DNA of 64,000 nucleotides from Ruegeria atlantica (GTDB lineage Bacteria > Pseudomonadota > Alphaproteobacteria > Rhodobacterales > Rhodobacteraceae). Below the pieces are notes generated by a model. The model was given only the letters and a program-made list of their open reading frames with translations, searched no databases and was not told where the DNA came from. A program made the position numbers and the translations under genes. Position 1 is the first letter of the stretch. The number at the start of each line of letters is the position of its first letter. The stretch spans positions 62,001 through 126,000 of the forward strand of contig NZ_WQFE01000007.1 in NCBI RefSeq assembly GCF_013033965.1. Reading direction: 5' to 3'. Positions 1 through 8,788 of the stretch are shown piece by piece.

Positions 1-1
1 A

Positions 2-178
2 TCTCGTACACTTGTGATGGCGCGTTTTGTTGCCCCGGGGCACTTACGCCGGAAGGCCGAGGCAGGCGAAATCTATTCGAAAGGAACGCTATCCCACCGT
101 TCACAGTCTGTTTCGGTGACAAAAACCCGTGTTTTCAATTTGATGCTTTCTGAAGGTCTTGTTGCGGTATCTTTCTAA
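2..178 (+). CDS. Possible 3' end of an unidentified gene (partial)
   Basis: A reading frame is open from the window edge to a TAA at 176-178, giving about 58 residues. It contains basic stretches (HLRRKAEAGE, SHRSQS) and a hydrophobic end (EGLVAVSF). I do not recognise the family. The frame beginning at base 1 is also open for about 150 bases, so the choice is not secure. The decayed IS6 element starts a few bases downstream, so this could be the tail of a gene next to an insertion or an already truncated gene. Confidence 0.25.
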   Translation, partial: SRTLVMARFVAPGHLRRKAEAGEIYSKGTLSHRSQSVSVTKTRVFNLMLSEGLVAVSF

Positions 179-189
179 ATTCGACACGG

Positions 190-740
190 CGTGTCATCTC
201 GTGACCTGGAAGAGATCATGGCGAACGGGCGAGACTTACATCACGGTATAGGGATCATGGGTTTATCTTTATCGAGCCGTCGACAAAAAACGGTAAAACG
301 CTTGATTTCATATTTTTTCGACGTCGCAATAAATCGGCCGCCGCAAAGTTCTTCGCCAGGATGCTGGAACTCAACGACCAACCCTTAAAGACTGCCATCG
401 ACAAAAAGTAGCGCCAACACAGCTGGCAGCAAAACTATCAACAAGATGTTCAAAAGATTTGGTTGCCCGATTCCGATCGAGATGGTGAGGCGGAAAAATC
501 TCAGTAACATTGTCGAACAGGATTACCGTTTCATCAAGAGACGCACTCGGTCGATGCTGGGGTTCAAGGCCTTCGCCTCAGCATCGGCAACGCTAGCAGG
601 CATCGAGGTTGCGCACATGATCCGGAAACAGCTATTCACCAGCGTTGCGGCCTCGGACATTCGGATGTTTGCTGAGATCGCAGGATAACTGCGCCCAGTA
701 GGACGCTGACTCTGGCTTTCACAATTTTTGCGACATAACC
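190..740 (+). mobile_element. Decayed IS6-family insertion sequence remnant
   Basis: Pieces of one IS6-type DDE transposase can be read in three frames. A helix-turn-helix fragment (SRDLEEIMA, about 193-220) is followed directly by the mid-protein piece VYLYRAVDK (about 260-287), so the segment between them, including the first catalytic Asp, is deleted. The rest continues through RRRNKSAAAKFF to an 80-residue C-terminal frame at 446-688 (FKRFGCPIPIEMVRRKNLSN, then FIKRRTR and MLGFKAF). The bases at about 724-740, tttttgcgacataacc, resemble an IS6 inverted end. The left end is missing. It is related to the copies at 31.7 and 56.3 kb but more decayed. It is non-functional. Confidence 0.8.
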
Positions 741-993
741 GGGGGGCGCTGCGTCGTGTGAATGCCTTTCCCCGTAGATACCTCAAACATGGTTCCGGCC
801 GATTATCGTCGGTGACTGGGCTCTTGATGTGAACACTCTGCGGGACAGTCGGGTACTTTCAGAATGGTGTATCGCTACTCTGCTGAGTGGCCTTCACTAA
901 CCTGACAAAGACTAATTGACTGAATGCCAAAAATTGACACAACTAAAGCAAACAATCTTCTAAGCAACAACAGCAGTATCGGCACTGAAAACC

Positions 994-1572
994 GTGATCA
1001 AACAAAGAGATATCGAGCGTGACGTCGGGCAAACCTTGCAAAGGCTGCGGCAGGAACGCAATCTGATCCTCTCTGAGCTGGCGACAACATCGCAGGTCTC
1101 GACCTCGATGATTAGCCGTATTGAGAATGGTAGCGTCTCTCCGTCTCTTGGCACGCTACAGGCATTGGCCGACGCGATGGATGTTCCTCTGCTGGCCTTG
1201 TTTGCGGACACCGAAGTTTCGGCCGACGTACATCATGTCAAAGCAGGCGAAGGTCTCATGTCCCGGCGTATTACGCAGGGCCACGTGCATAACTACCTGT
1301 TGCTTGGTAAACATGGCGGGCCGGGAGGTCTGTTTCAATCTGCCCGTATCACCATTTCAAAGGACCAATCTGGGACATTGCCCAGTTACCAGCACGAAGG
1401 TTGTGTTTTTCTTTATATGATAATGGGCGACGCTATATACAGGTGTGGCACCGAGGATTTTGTTATGGCAACTGGCGACACCCTAAGCTTCGATGCCAAG
1501 CTGCGTCACGGGTTTTGCAAGATCATGTCGGATGAGATCGAATTCATCACTGTATCAACTCGCCCGCAGTAA
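994..1572 (+). CDS. XRE-family transcriptional regulator with C-terminal cupin domain
   Basis: This 192-residue protein has an N-terminal Cro/CI-type helix-turn-helix at about residues 8-65 (LSELATTSQVSTSMISRIEN) and a small cupin β-barrel at about 105-190, the usual plan of ligand-sensing repressors near amine and amino-acid catabolic genes. The start is GTG; no strong ribosome site is visible. A TTGACA at 934-939 with TTCTAA about 18 bases downstream could be its promoter. The neighbouring LysR gene lies on the same strand. A paralogue with the same architecture sits at 29671-30258, so the two may respond to related ligands. The family call is firm. The ligand and target operon are unknown; the cluster at 2.6-12.5 kb is a guess from position. 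Confidence 0.88.
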   Translation: MIKQRDIERDVGQTLQRLRQERNLILSELATTSQVSTSMISRIENGSVSPSLGTLQALADAMDVPLLALFADTEVSADVHHVKAGEGLMSRRITQGHVHNYLLLGKHGGPGGLFQSARITISKDQSGTLPSYQHEGCVFLYMIMGDAIYRCGTEDFVMATGDTLSFDAKLRHGFCKIMSDEIEFITVSTRPQ

Positions 1573-1619
1573 ATCAGACCGTGATTTGGCGCCCTCAGAC
1601 CGTATAACCTATCGGACCC

Positions 1620-1646
1620 GTTTCATATTCTTGTATTATGTGAAAC
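1620..1646. promoter_or_regulatory. Inverted repeat upstream of LysR gene
   Basis: GTTTCA at 1620-1625 and TGAAAC at 1641-1646 form 6-bp inverted arms separated by 15 bases, 45 bp before the start of the LysR-type regulator. The position fits an autoregulatory operator or promoter-proximal site. The arms are short, so chance is possible. Confidence 0.35.
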
Positions 1647-1690
1647 TATGAATAATCCGACCGCATATCCCAATCAGGCACTGAGCCCCC

Positions 1691-2581
1691 ATGAAAATTA
1701 CCTTCAAACAGGTTGATGCATTTCGAACCGTCGTCTCCACCGGAACTGTAACCGAAGCGGCGGCGATGCTGGGAATCTCACAACCCGCGGTCAGCCGCCT
1801 GATCTCGGATTTCGAGGCCGAAGTCGGTTTTCAGCTGTTTCAGCGCTCGGGCCGGGTCCTGGTACCCACGGATGAAGCACGTCTGCTCGTGGAAGAAGTT
1901 CGGCAGGCCGTCAGCGGCATGGAGCACATAAAGGAATCCGCCACAGCTATTGGCAAGTTCGGTCACGCGCGACTTAACCTCGTCATCACCCCGGGGGTGT
2001 CCTCTCAGCTAGCTCCGGATCTGCTTCAGGAGTTTTCTGTCACGTGGCCACAGGCCATGGCCCGAATGGAAATCGCGCCCAGCGATGATGCCGTCGAATG
2101 GATGGTTTCGCAGAATTACGATTTCGGGATCACAACAACCCAACCCGCCAACCCGTCCTTTGACAGTCTGGTTATTCGGAACAGCGACGTCTGTTGCGTC
2201 GTTCCAACCGGCCATCCTCTGGCAGAGAAAACCATAGTTCAGGCGCAGGACCTGGCGGGTAAGAACTTTATCTCATATATGCCGTCCTCACGCTTCCGGT
2301 TCGAGATTGACCAGTTTTTTGAGGCCAAAGGCATCTCACGTCAGATGCAGTATGAGACCCGCACCACCGACGCGGTGTGCCGTCTGGTCGCGCGCGGCCT
2401 AGGAGTTTCGGTTGTCGGAGCAAGCCTGGATTATCTCAAAACCATTCCCGATTGTGTCGCGCTGCCTTTTGCCGCGCCTCTGACGTTTCGAGCAGTCCTG
2501 TTCTGGTCCAAGAACAAGCCCCTGTCTGCTGTGGGACAGTCCTTTTTGAAGATCGTGCAATCGCAGATCAGCGACGATTAA
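1691..2581 (+). CDS. LysR-family transcriptional regulator
   Basis: The 296-residue protein has a winged helix-turn-helix at residues 1-60 (TVTEAAAMLGISQPAVSRLI) and a periplasmic-binding-protein-like effector domain at about 90-290. Length and layout are normal for the family. It is not divergent from a structural gene. It converges on the minus-strand decarboxylase/aminotransferase operon, and its last 14 bases overlap the 3' end of the TPP-domain gene at 2568. The best guess is that it controls that operon, the divergent plus-strand operon from 4910, or both. The effector is unknown. Confidence 0.9.
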   Translation: MKITFKQVDAFRTVVSTGTVTEAAAMLGISQPAVSRLISDFEAEVGFQLFQRSGRVLVPTDEARLLVEEVRQAVSGMEHIKESATAIGKFGHARLNLVITPGVSSQLAPDLLQEFSVTWPQAMARMEIAPSDDAVEWMVSQNYDFGITTTQPANPSFDSLVIRNSDVCCVVPTGHPLAEKTIVQAQDLAGKNFISYMPSSRFRFEIDQFFEAKGISRQMQYETRTTDAVCRLVARGLGVSVVGASLDYLKTIPDCVALPFAAPLTFRAVLFWSKNKPLSAVGQSFLKIVQSQISDD

Positions 2582-3140
2582 GCGCCTCGCGAAAACTGGC
2601 TCGCGCCTGCGCGCTGTGGATATAGGCGTAGTCCCGAGGGTACGGGGCACCTGCCGTCAGTTCCATCGAGACGAATTGCGGGCCGGTGGATGACAGAACC
2701 TGAGGCACCGCAGCTGAAAACTGATCCAGCTCGGTAAAGCGCTGCACACTGGCATACCCGGCAGCCCAGGCCATGGCTGCGAAATCAACCCTATCCGCAC
2801 CAGGCAGAGGATGCGACCCATTCACCTCATAGACCCGGTTAGCCGACAGAAAATGATAGAGGTTCGTCACCCCGGCATTGGCAATCGTCACCAATGTCCC
2901 AAGATTCATCAGCAGGCTGCCATCGCCATCCAGAACGATCACCCGCCGGTCGGGATTGGCCAGCGCCAGACCCAGACCATGGGACGACGCCTGCCCCATC
3001 GCCCCGACGGCCACATAATTCAGGTCGCGCGGGTTCAGGGCAAGCCAGTCGAAACAGCTTTGATACACAGCGACAACAATATCGTCCTCGCGGACATGAG
3101 GGATCAGGGCCTTAAGCGCTGCGTCGCGGTGCATGGTCAT
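2568..3140 (-). CDS. TPP-dependent 2-oxoacid decarboxylase, C-terminal (TPP-binding) subunit
   Basis: This 190-residue protein corresponds to the diphosphate-binding half of thiamine-pyrophosphate decarboxylases. Its signature is GDGSLLMNLG at about residues 72-81, followed by the metal-ligand region SANRVYEVNG. Together with the upstream gene it resembles the split sulfopyruvate/phosphonopyruvate decarboxylases (ComD/ComE type), which remove CO2 from a 2-oxoacid to give an aldehyde. It overlaps the alpha-subunit gene by 4 bases, implying translational coupling. The operon partner is an aminotransferase, and an aldehyde dehydrogenase is encoded divergently, so transamination, decarboxylation and oxidation is a sensible route. 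No Xsc, phosphonatase or PEP mutase lies nearby, so sulfopyruvate or phosphonopyruvate need not be the substrate. Confidence 0.8.
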   Translation of the reverse strand: MTMHRDAALKALIPHVREDDIVVAVYQSCFDWLALNPRDLNYVAVGAMGQASSHGLGLALANPDRRVIVLDGDGSLLMNLGTLVTIANAGVTNLYHFLSANRVYEVNGSHPLPGADRVDFAAMAWAAGYASVQRFTELDQFSAAVPQVLSSTGPQFVSMELTAGAPYPRDYAYIHSAQARASFREALNRR

Positions 3141-3685
3141 GATGCTTCCGGTGCTCGGCCGACCAGGAAAATATGGGGTCTCGAAGTTGCATAAGCCACT
3201 TCAATCGCCTGCGGGATATGAGCCTCGTCCCCTGGCCATTCGATCAGGGAATGTGACAGTTCCATCGCATCCAACACCGGCCGTATTATCCGCACTCCGT
3301 AAGAGGCGGACTGGTCCGGGTGAAGATGCGGCTCCTTACCCTGCAGGCCAACCATCATGACCACCGGCAGTTCATAATCGACACCAATGGCCCGGATCGC
3401 ATTCAATGAATCCATCAGCCCTGTTTGCTGCATCATCAGGATTGCGCGCGTGCCGTTATAGGACATCGCTCCGCAGATGCTGACGCCCTCATCCTCTTTG
3501 CAGATACGGGTCAGGCGAAATTCGGGGTCTCGCGAGATCGGCCAGAGCAGCCCGTCACTGGTTACGATGTCCGGTAATGCAACGATTTCGCCGACACCCG
3601 CCGCCTTGATAGCAGCGATGATAGCCGCACCTGACGGATGCTTGACCTGCGGCGTACATTCGGTTGGTAGAGGGGACGCAACCAT
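3137..3685 (-). CDS. TPP-dependent 2-oxoacid decarboxylase, N-terminal (pyrimidine-binding) subunit
   Basis: The 182 residues match the pyrimidine-binding half of ThDP enzymes. IAAIKAAGVGEIVALPD opens the fold. ICKEDEGVSICGAMSYNG at about 61-78 carries the Glu expected to activate the TPP aminopyrimidine. MMQQTGLMDSLNAIRAIG at about 84-101 follows the pattern of ComD/phosphonopyruvate decarboxylase alpha chains. It overlaps the next gene by 4 bases and shares a base with the upstream aminotransferase stop, so the three genes are tightly coupled. The enzyme would be an α2β2 or similar complex in the cytoplasm. Substrate unknown. Confidence 0.78.
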   Translation of the reverse strand: MVASPLPTECTPQVKHPSGAAIIAAIKAAGVGEIVALPDIVTSDGLLWPISRDPEFRLTRICKEDEGVSICGAMSYNGTRAILMMQQTGLMDSLNAIRAIGVDYELPVVMMVGLQGKEPHLHPDQSASYGVRIIRPVLDAMELSHSLIEWPGDEAHIPQAIEVAYATSRPHIFLVGRAPEAS

Positions 3686-4779
3686 CAGGCACCTCCGTCC
3701 AGAAAAGCGGCCAGCCCATCCCGCGCCGCTTGCAGTTCATGCCTGTGACCGATGGTGATGCGAATGTACTCGCGATAGGCGGGTGAGGCGAACCGACGCA
3801 CAGCAATCCCCTGTCCGCGTAGGAAAAGATCGGCCGCTTCGGCAGATTTCTCGGGGTCCGGAAAATGAACCAGCACGAAATTGGCCTGACTTGGGACAAC
3901 ATGCAGACCCATTTCCGTTAAAGCGGCGCTAAGCCAGGCCCGGTTGTTCAGATTGGTCTCTCGCACGAAACGAGTATGTGCCTTGTCTTCCAACGCCGCA
4001 ACAGCTGCTGCAACCGAAGAGGACGCTACCGGGAAGGTCAGGCCAATCCGACGCACATTGTCCACCACATCGTTGGCCCCGTACATCCAACCAACGCGCG
4101 CGCCAGCTAGCCCGAATATCTTGGAAAACGTCCGGCACATGACCACGTTATTGGCAGCCTCTACAAGCTTATACGCGGGCTCATAATCTGCCGCATCGAC
4201 GTATTCCTCATAGGCAGCGTCGATGATCAACAGGACGTTTTCCGGTAACGCGGCATGCAGGCGGCGCAGCTCTGAGCCATTCAGGTAGGTGCCTGCCGGG
4301 TTCTCAGGGTTGGCGAGATAGACGATCCGGGTTCGTTCGGTCAAAGCGTCGATCATCCGGTCGACCGAAGGTTTGAATGCGTCATCCGCGACCGACACCA
4401 CCTCGGCATCGTTGGCAAAAGCATAGTTGGGCACTTTGAGATAGCCATTGGCGCTGCGGATCAGCTCGGTGTCCTGCCCTAGATAGGCGCGGGCCAGACG
4501 GGCCAGCAGATCGTCCGATCCCTGCCCTGTGGTGATCCGGGCCGCATCCAACCCGTACTGGGCGGCAATCGCCGGGGCCAGGATATCGTCAGGGTTTTCC
4601 AAATACCGTTCGACGTTGCTGATAGCCGCACAAGCGGCAGCGCGGGCAGACGGGCTGGGGCCAAACACGCTTTCATTCGAGTTCAGAAGAATCGCAGGCG
4701 GTGGAACGTCAGCAGATGCTCCACCCACCATATGAGGTTTGATCCTGCCTATTCCTGATTTTGCGAGGGTAATGCCCAT
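3685..4779 (-). CDS. HisC-like class I/II PLP aminotransferase
   Basis: With the chosen ATG the protein is 364 residues. This start is preceded by GGAGGAATTG and gives the usual HisC length; an in-frame extension to 4827 has no such site. Fold-type I landmarks are present: NPENPAG at about 157-163, the PLP-nitrogen Asp at about 187 (IIDAAYEEY), and the Schiff-base Lys at about 220 in TFSKIFGLAGARVGW. Histidinol-phosphate aminotransferase is the closest family, but the gene is not in a histidine operon. Its coupling to a split TPP decarboxylase suggests a catabolic transaminase that makes the 2-oxoacid substrate of that enzyme. It diverges from the deacylase operon across about 130 bp. Confidence 0.85.
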   Translation of the reverse strand: MGITLAKSGIGRIKPHMVGGASADVPPPAILLNSNESVFGPSPSARAAACAAISNVERYLENPDDILAPAIAAQYGLDAARITTGQGSDDLLARLARAYLGQDTELIRSANGYLKVPNYAFANDAEVVSVADDAFKPSVDRMIDALTERTRIVYLANPENPAGTYLNGSELRRLHAALPENVLLIIDAAYEEYVDAADYEPAYKLVEAANNVVMCRTFSKIFGLAGARVGWMYGANDVVDNVRRIGLTFPVASSSVAAAVAALEDKAHTRFVRETNLNNRAWLSAALTEMGLHVVPSQANFVLVHFPDPEKSAEAADLFLRGQGIAVRRFASPAYREYIRITIGHRHELQAARDGLAAFLDGGA

Positions 4780-4909
4780 CCAATTCCTCCGGCACCACCA
4801 GATGGCGGCAATGGCGATTTTCATCATATATCACATAGCATCGTATTTTTAGCAATTCACTTTCAAAAAAATTATGATATGAAGACTGTAACTCAGCAAA
4901 AGAACCCGG

Positions 4910-5932
4910 ATGACCGAAACGTTTTCACCCCAACCCAGCAGGCTTCACCTGACCATCGATCTGGATGCGCCAGGTCGACAGTCCGGTGATCTGATGCTGA
5001 AATGGTCCGACAATGCTGTACCGTTGGGATACCACCCGATCCCGGTCATCAGCTTACGTGGCAAACCCGGACATTCTGTTCTGATTTTGGGCGGCACACA
5101 TGGAGACGAGTTCGAAGGACCCGCCGCGATCCTGCGGCTTGCGGCACAGCTGAACCCATCTGACTTGACCGGACAGGTGATCCTGATCCCGGCCTTGAAC
5201 GCACCCGCGTTTCTGGCGTCATCGCGGGTTTCACCATTGGATGGGCAGAACCTGAACCGGGCTTTTCCTGGCAACGCAAATGGCGGCCCGACAGCGATGC
5301 TGGCGAATTTCATAGAAACTGTACTGCTGCCGCGCGTGGATGCCGCCATTGACCTGCACTCGGGTGGCAAGGCATCTGTATTCGAGCCCTGTGCCTTGGC
5401 GGCACGGGGGCACGACGCAGACCTGACCGCTTCCAACATGGAACTGGCCCGCGCTTTCGGGTTGCCTCTGATTTGGGTGCTGGGCGCACATAACGACAAC
5501 CGAAGTGTGAATGCCGCCGCCGCGCGGGTTGGGATCCCGATGATCGCAGCTGAACTCAGCGGCGGGGGTGGTGTCGATCCTCATGCCGCGGACCTTGCCG
5601 AAGCCGGGCTCAAACGCTGTTTGAAGCATTTAGGTATCCTGCCAGGTGGTGCTCCGGACCCTGTTCCGACGCAATGTGTCGAAATCGCCGATCCATTGCA
5701 TTCTGTCCATGCACCCGCAAATGGGTTATTCGACCGGCGCTGCACCGCAGGGCAACAGGTCAAACGAGGCGATCTAGCAGGCGTGCTGCATTTCCCCGCC
5801 GAACCGGAACGCTCTGCCGTCAAACTTACCTTTCCCGCATCCGGGCACGTTCTGGCTCATGGCAATCGTGGCATGGTGCGCCGTGGCGATCTGTTGGCAT
5901 TGGTGGCTCAACCGGTGTCCGAGGAACATTGA
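4910..5932 (+). CDS. Succinylglutamate desuccinylase/aspartoacylase-family deacylase (DoeB-like)
   Basis: This 340-residue zinc carboxypeptidase-fold enzyme carries GGTHGDEFEG (His and Glu zinc ligands, about residues 61-70), LNRAFPG, and DLHSGG (third ligand, about 144-149). The closest group is the N-acetyl-diaminobutyrate deacetylase (DoeB) and related N-acyl amino-acid hydrolases. It is first in a plus-strand operon; the next gene starts at the base after its stop. In ectoine degradation a DoeB works with a transaminase and a semialdehyde dehydrogenase, and the same three activities occur here, but ectoine hydrolase and the Doe aminotransferase are absent. Hydrolysis of an N-acyl or N-carbamoyl amino compound is inferred; the exact acyl group is not known. 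Confidence 0.8.
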   Translation: MTETFSPQPSRLHLTIDLDAPGRQSGDLMLKWSDNAVPLGYHPIPVISLRGKPGHSVLILGGTHGDEFEGPAAILRLAAQLNPSDLTGQVILIPALNAPAFLASSRVSPLDGQNLNRAFPGNANGGPTAMLANFIETVLLPRVDAAIDLHSGGKASVFEPCALAARGHDADLTASNMELARAFGLPLIWVLGAHNDNRSVNAAAARVGIPMIAAELSGGGGVDPHAADLAEAGLKRCLKHLGILPGGAPDPVPTQCVEIADPLHSVHAPANGLFDRRCTAGQQVKRGDLAGVLHFPAEPERSAVKLTFPASGHVLAHGNRGMVRRGDLLALVAQPVSEEH

Positions 5933-7393
5933 ATGAAAACCTATTCCCCATTCATTTCCGGTGCCTTTGTCGATTGGGATGGTGAAACGCTGCCCAGTGT
6001 CGACCCTGCCACCGGTCAGATGTGGAGCACCATCGCCCGTGGCGACACTCAGACCGCCGACATGGCCATCCGGGACGCCGACCAAGCCTTCCGCAGCGGG
6101 CCATGGGCCAAAGCCGGGTCTGCAGAGCGGGCGGATATGCTCGACTGTTTGGCTGACATGCTGGAAACCCGGTGGGAAGACCTTGTCACACCCGAAATCC
6201 GCGACAACGGAAAACGCATAACCGAGGTGCGCGGGCAGTTTGCCGGGCTGCACAGCTGGTTTCGATTTTTTGCGACAGAGGCACGCAAGCTGCGGTCGGA
6301 ACCTCAGGCCAATTCCATCCCCGGTGTGCATAGCGTGGGCCACTTTAGGCCCTATGGCGTCGTGGTCGCCATCACGCCCTGGAATTCTCCGCTGATGATC
6401 CTTGCATGGAAACTGGCCCCGGCACTGGCAGCAGGCAATACGGTCGTAGTGAAACCCTCAGAAATGGCCTCGGCTTCAACCTTGGAATTCGCGCGGCTGG
6501 CGCATGAGGCGGGACTACCGCCCGGGGTGCTGAACGTTGTCACCGGATTGGGTCATGAGGTAGGTGAAGCACTGGTTCGCCATCCTCTAACACGCAAGGT
6601 CACCTTTACCGGTTCGGACCGAGGCGGGCGAAAAGTGGCCGAGGCTGCCTCGGCCGGCGTAATCCCGGCGGTGCTGGAACTGGGCGGCAAATCTCCGCAG
6701 GTGGTGTTTGCCGATTGTGACATGGACAATGCGGTCAACGGAATTCTGTCCGGCATCTTCCTGTCAAATGGCCAGACTTGCGTCGCTGGATCGCGGCTGA
6801 TCGTTGAGGCCGGGCTGAAGGACAGGTTGTTATCCCGCCTGATCGACCGCGCCCGCACATTGCAGGTGGGGGATCCGATGGACCCGGATACTCAGGTCGC
6901 ACCGCTGGCCAATGAACCGCATCTGCAAAAGGTTACGGCAATGATCGAACGCGCCAAAGCCGACGGTGCGATTTGCTTATTGGACGGCACCGCCACAACT
7001 GCAGGCCGGAATGGGTTCTATATCGGACCAACGGTTTTCGACGATGTGACGCCCGGCATGCAGCTCTGGCGTGAAGAAGTGTTCGGCCCGGTTCTGGCCG
7101 TCACCTCTTTCACCACCGAAGACGAAGCCATCGCGCTGGCTAACGACAGCCACTACGGGCTGGCCGCCGGGGTCTGGACCACCGATGCCGACAAGGGCGC
7201 GCGAGTAGCCGAAGCAATCGAGGCGGGCACTGTTTACATCAACCATTATCGCAGCGTTGACCCCGCCTGCCCGATTGGTGGGGTCAAACTGTCGGGCTAC
7301 GGGCGTGAATTGGGTCCGGACGCCATAAGGGATTTCTGTCAGGTCAAATCGATCTGGACCGGCACCAAGCCGGTGCCCGATCCGTTTCCCTGA
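5933..7393 (+). CDS. NAD(P)-dependent aldehyde dehydrogenase
   Basis: A full-length ALDH of 486 residues. Asn151 is in TPWNSPL, the general-base Glu249 is in LELGGKSPQ, and the nucleophile Cys283 is in SNGQTCVAGSRL; the nucleotide-binding Lys174 lies in VVKPSE. It would oxidise an aldehyde to a carboxylate in the cytoplasm. Its ATG follows the deacylase stop directly, and the Rieske oxygenase starts 24 bases after its own stop. The divergent operon encodes an aldehyde-forming TPP decarboxylase, so that aldehyde is the obvious candidate substrate (inference). General subfamily only. Confidence 0.92.
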   Translation: MKTYSPFISGAFVDWDGETLPSVDPATGQMWSTIARGDTQTADMAIRDADQAFRSGPWAKAGSAERADMLDCLADMLETRWEDLVTPEIRDNGKRITEVRGQFAGLHSWFRFFATEARKLRSEPQANSIPGVHSVGHFRPYGVVVAITPWNSPLMILAWKLAPALAAGNTVVVKPSEMASASTLEFARLAHEAGLPPGVLNVVTGLGHEVGEALVRHPLTRKVTFTGSDRGGRKVAEAASAGVIPAVLELGGKSPQVVFADCDMDNAVNGILSGIFLSNGQTCVAGSRLIVEAGLKDRLLSRLIDRARTLQVGDPMDPDTQVAPLANEPHLQKVTAMIERAKADGAICLLDGTATTAGRNGFYIGPTVFDDVTPGMQLWREEVFGPVLAVTSFTTEDEAIALANDSHYGLAAGVWTTDADKGARVAEAIEAGTVYINHYRSVDPACPIGGVKLSGYGRELGPDAIRDFCQVKSIWTGTKPVPDPFP

Positions 7394-7417
7394 CCACCGA
7401 TACGCACGGAGGACGGC

Positions 7418-8788
7418 ATGAACGATCATTTCTCAGCCCCCAAGGGCAATTTCCGCGGTCACGACCAACAAAAAGTCTGGCAACAGCAACCTGACCCGGA
7501 ACTAACCGAAGTTGGACCGGGCACTCCGTGCGGCGAATACCTGCGCCGGTTCTGGATGCCGGTGGCAATGACCGATCAGGTTGGCGACCTGCCCTATCGC
7601 CTGCGTATTCTGGGCGAAGATCTGGTTCTGTTCCGCGAAAAAAAAGAGGGCAAGCTGGGCCTGACCCATCTGCATTGCTGTCACCGCAACATGAGCCTGG
7701 AATTCGGCATCGTTGAGGAAGGCGGAATTAGATGCTCATACCACGGCTGGAAATACGGATTGGACGGCACCATTCTGGAAACCCCGTGTGAGCCGCCCGC
7801 CTCACAAGTCAAGACAAAGGCCTGTCTGGGGGCTTATCCCGTGATTGAATACAAGGGTTTGGCATTTGCATTTATGGGCCCCCCCGAAGAGCAACCCCCA
7901 TTCCCAGTGATGGACACATTTGACGAAGATGGCGATGAGTTGGTGCCTTACCTCATCAAGTCCCCGTGCAACTGGCTTCAAGTGATGGAAAACGCATGGG
8001 ACCCGTTCCATGTTGTCTACCTGCATACTCTGGCCGTACGCAGCCAGTTCATCGACGCCTTTGCCGAGATGCCGATGATCGAGTTTCACGATAGTCAAAC
8101 GGGCGATTTTTACACCAATGTTCGACGTGTCGAAGATATCGTTTGGGTGCGCATACATGACCATATGCTGCCGTCGTTCACGCAAAATGGCGGCCATTTC
8201 CCGGTGCCAGACGGGTCGCGCTATTTCGGGCGCTGCGGGCTGTCGCGTTGGATAACCCCGATTGACGACACCAACACGATGGTCATCGCATGGCGCCACT
8301 TCCGGGATGCGGCCGCGAATGACGACCCAAAGGGTCTGACGGACAAAAGTAAAGTGGGCTTTGGAATGACCGATTTCTATGGCCAGGATCCCGATCGACC
8401 CTATGAGATGCGCCAACGAGACCCCGGCGACTATGACGCCTGGGTCAGTCAGGGGCCGCGGAACGTCCATGCCCGCGAAAACCTCAGCTTTACGGATCGG
8501 GGCGTGGCCAAAGCACGCCGCTTGCTGCGCAACGCCATTCGCGCGTTGAAAGATGGTCAGTCCCCGCCGCAACCGACCGACAGCTTTGCCGGTCAGGTGA
8601 TACCGACCTATGCCGGGGACACAATGCTGCGCATCCCGCTTCAGGACGGCCGCGACGATGGTGCGGTGCTTAAGGAAATCTCGCATCAGGTGGCTGAGAT
8701 CTACAAATCCGGCGACCATTTGCAGGGCGAGGCCCGCAAGACGTTCATCGTCGATGCGCTGAAAAAGTACGAGGCAAGCTGGTCATGA
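7418..8788 (+). CDS. Rieske non-heme iron oxygenase, large subunit (phthalate dioxygenase-like)
   Basis: The 456-residue protein has the Rieske motif C87-x-H89 and C106-x-x-H109 (LHCCHRNM, RCSYHGWKYG). The catalytic mononuclear iron site is at ENAWDPFHVVYLHT, with His198 and His203 and the bridging Asp195. Single-component-type oxygenases of this group O- or N-dealkylate or hydroxylate aromatics and betaines. No small β-subunit of known type, ferredoxin or reductase lies in this operon, so electrons must come from elsewhere. A GGAGG site lies just before the ATG. Its end overlaps the next gene by 4 bases. The substrate cannot be called. Confidence 0.9.
   Translation: MNDHFSAPKGNFRGHDQQKVWQQQPDPELTEVGPGTPCGEYLRRFWMPVAMTDQVGDLPYRLRILGEDLVLFREKKEGKLGLTHLHCCHRNMSLEFGIVEEGGIRCSYHGWKYGLDGTILETPCEPPASQVKTKACLGAYPVIEYKGLAFAFMGPPEEQPPFPVMDTFDEDGDELVPYLIKSPCNWLQVMENAWDPFHVVYLHTLAVRSQFIDAFAEMPMIEFHDSQTGDFYTNVRRVEDIVWVRIHDHMLPSFTQNGGHFPVPDGSRYFGRCGLSRWITPIDDTNTMVIAWRHFRDAAANDDPKGLTDKSKVGFGMTDFYGQDPDRPYEMRQRDPGDYDAWVSQGPRNVHARENLSFTDRGVAKARRLLRNAIRALKDGQSPPQPTDSFAGQVIPTYAGDTMLRIPLQDGRDDGAVLKEISHQVAEIYKSGDHLQGEARKTFIVDALKKYEASWS

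Noticed and set aside
2568..3685. Sulfopyruvate or phosphonopyruvate decarboxylase as a firm call
   Set aside because: The fold fits, but no sulfonate or phosphonate gene is near, so only the general 2-oxoacid decarboxylase class is supported.
4910..7393. Ectoine degradation (doe) genes
   Set aside because: The deacylase resembles DoeB, but ectoine hydrolase DoeA, the Doe aminotransferase and the ectoine regulator are absent.
7802..8719. A 305-codon antisense frame opposite the Rieske oxygenase
   Set aside because: It is a shadow of the conserved oxygenase reading frame with no family resemblance.
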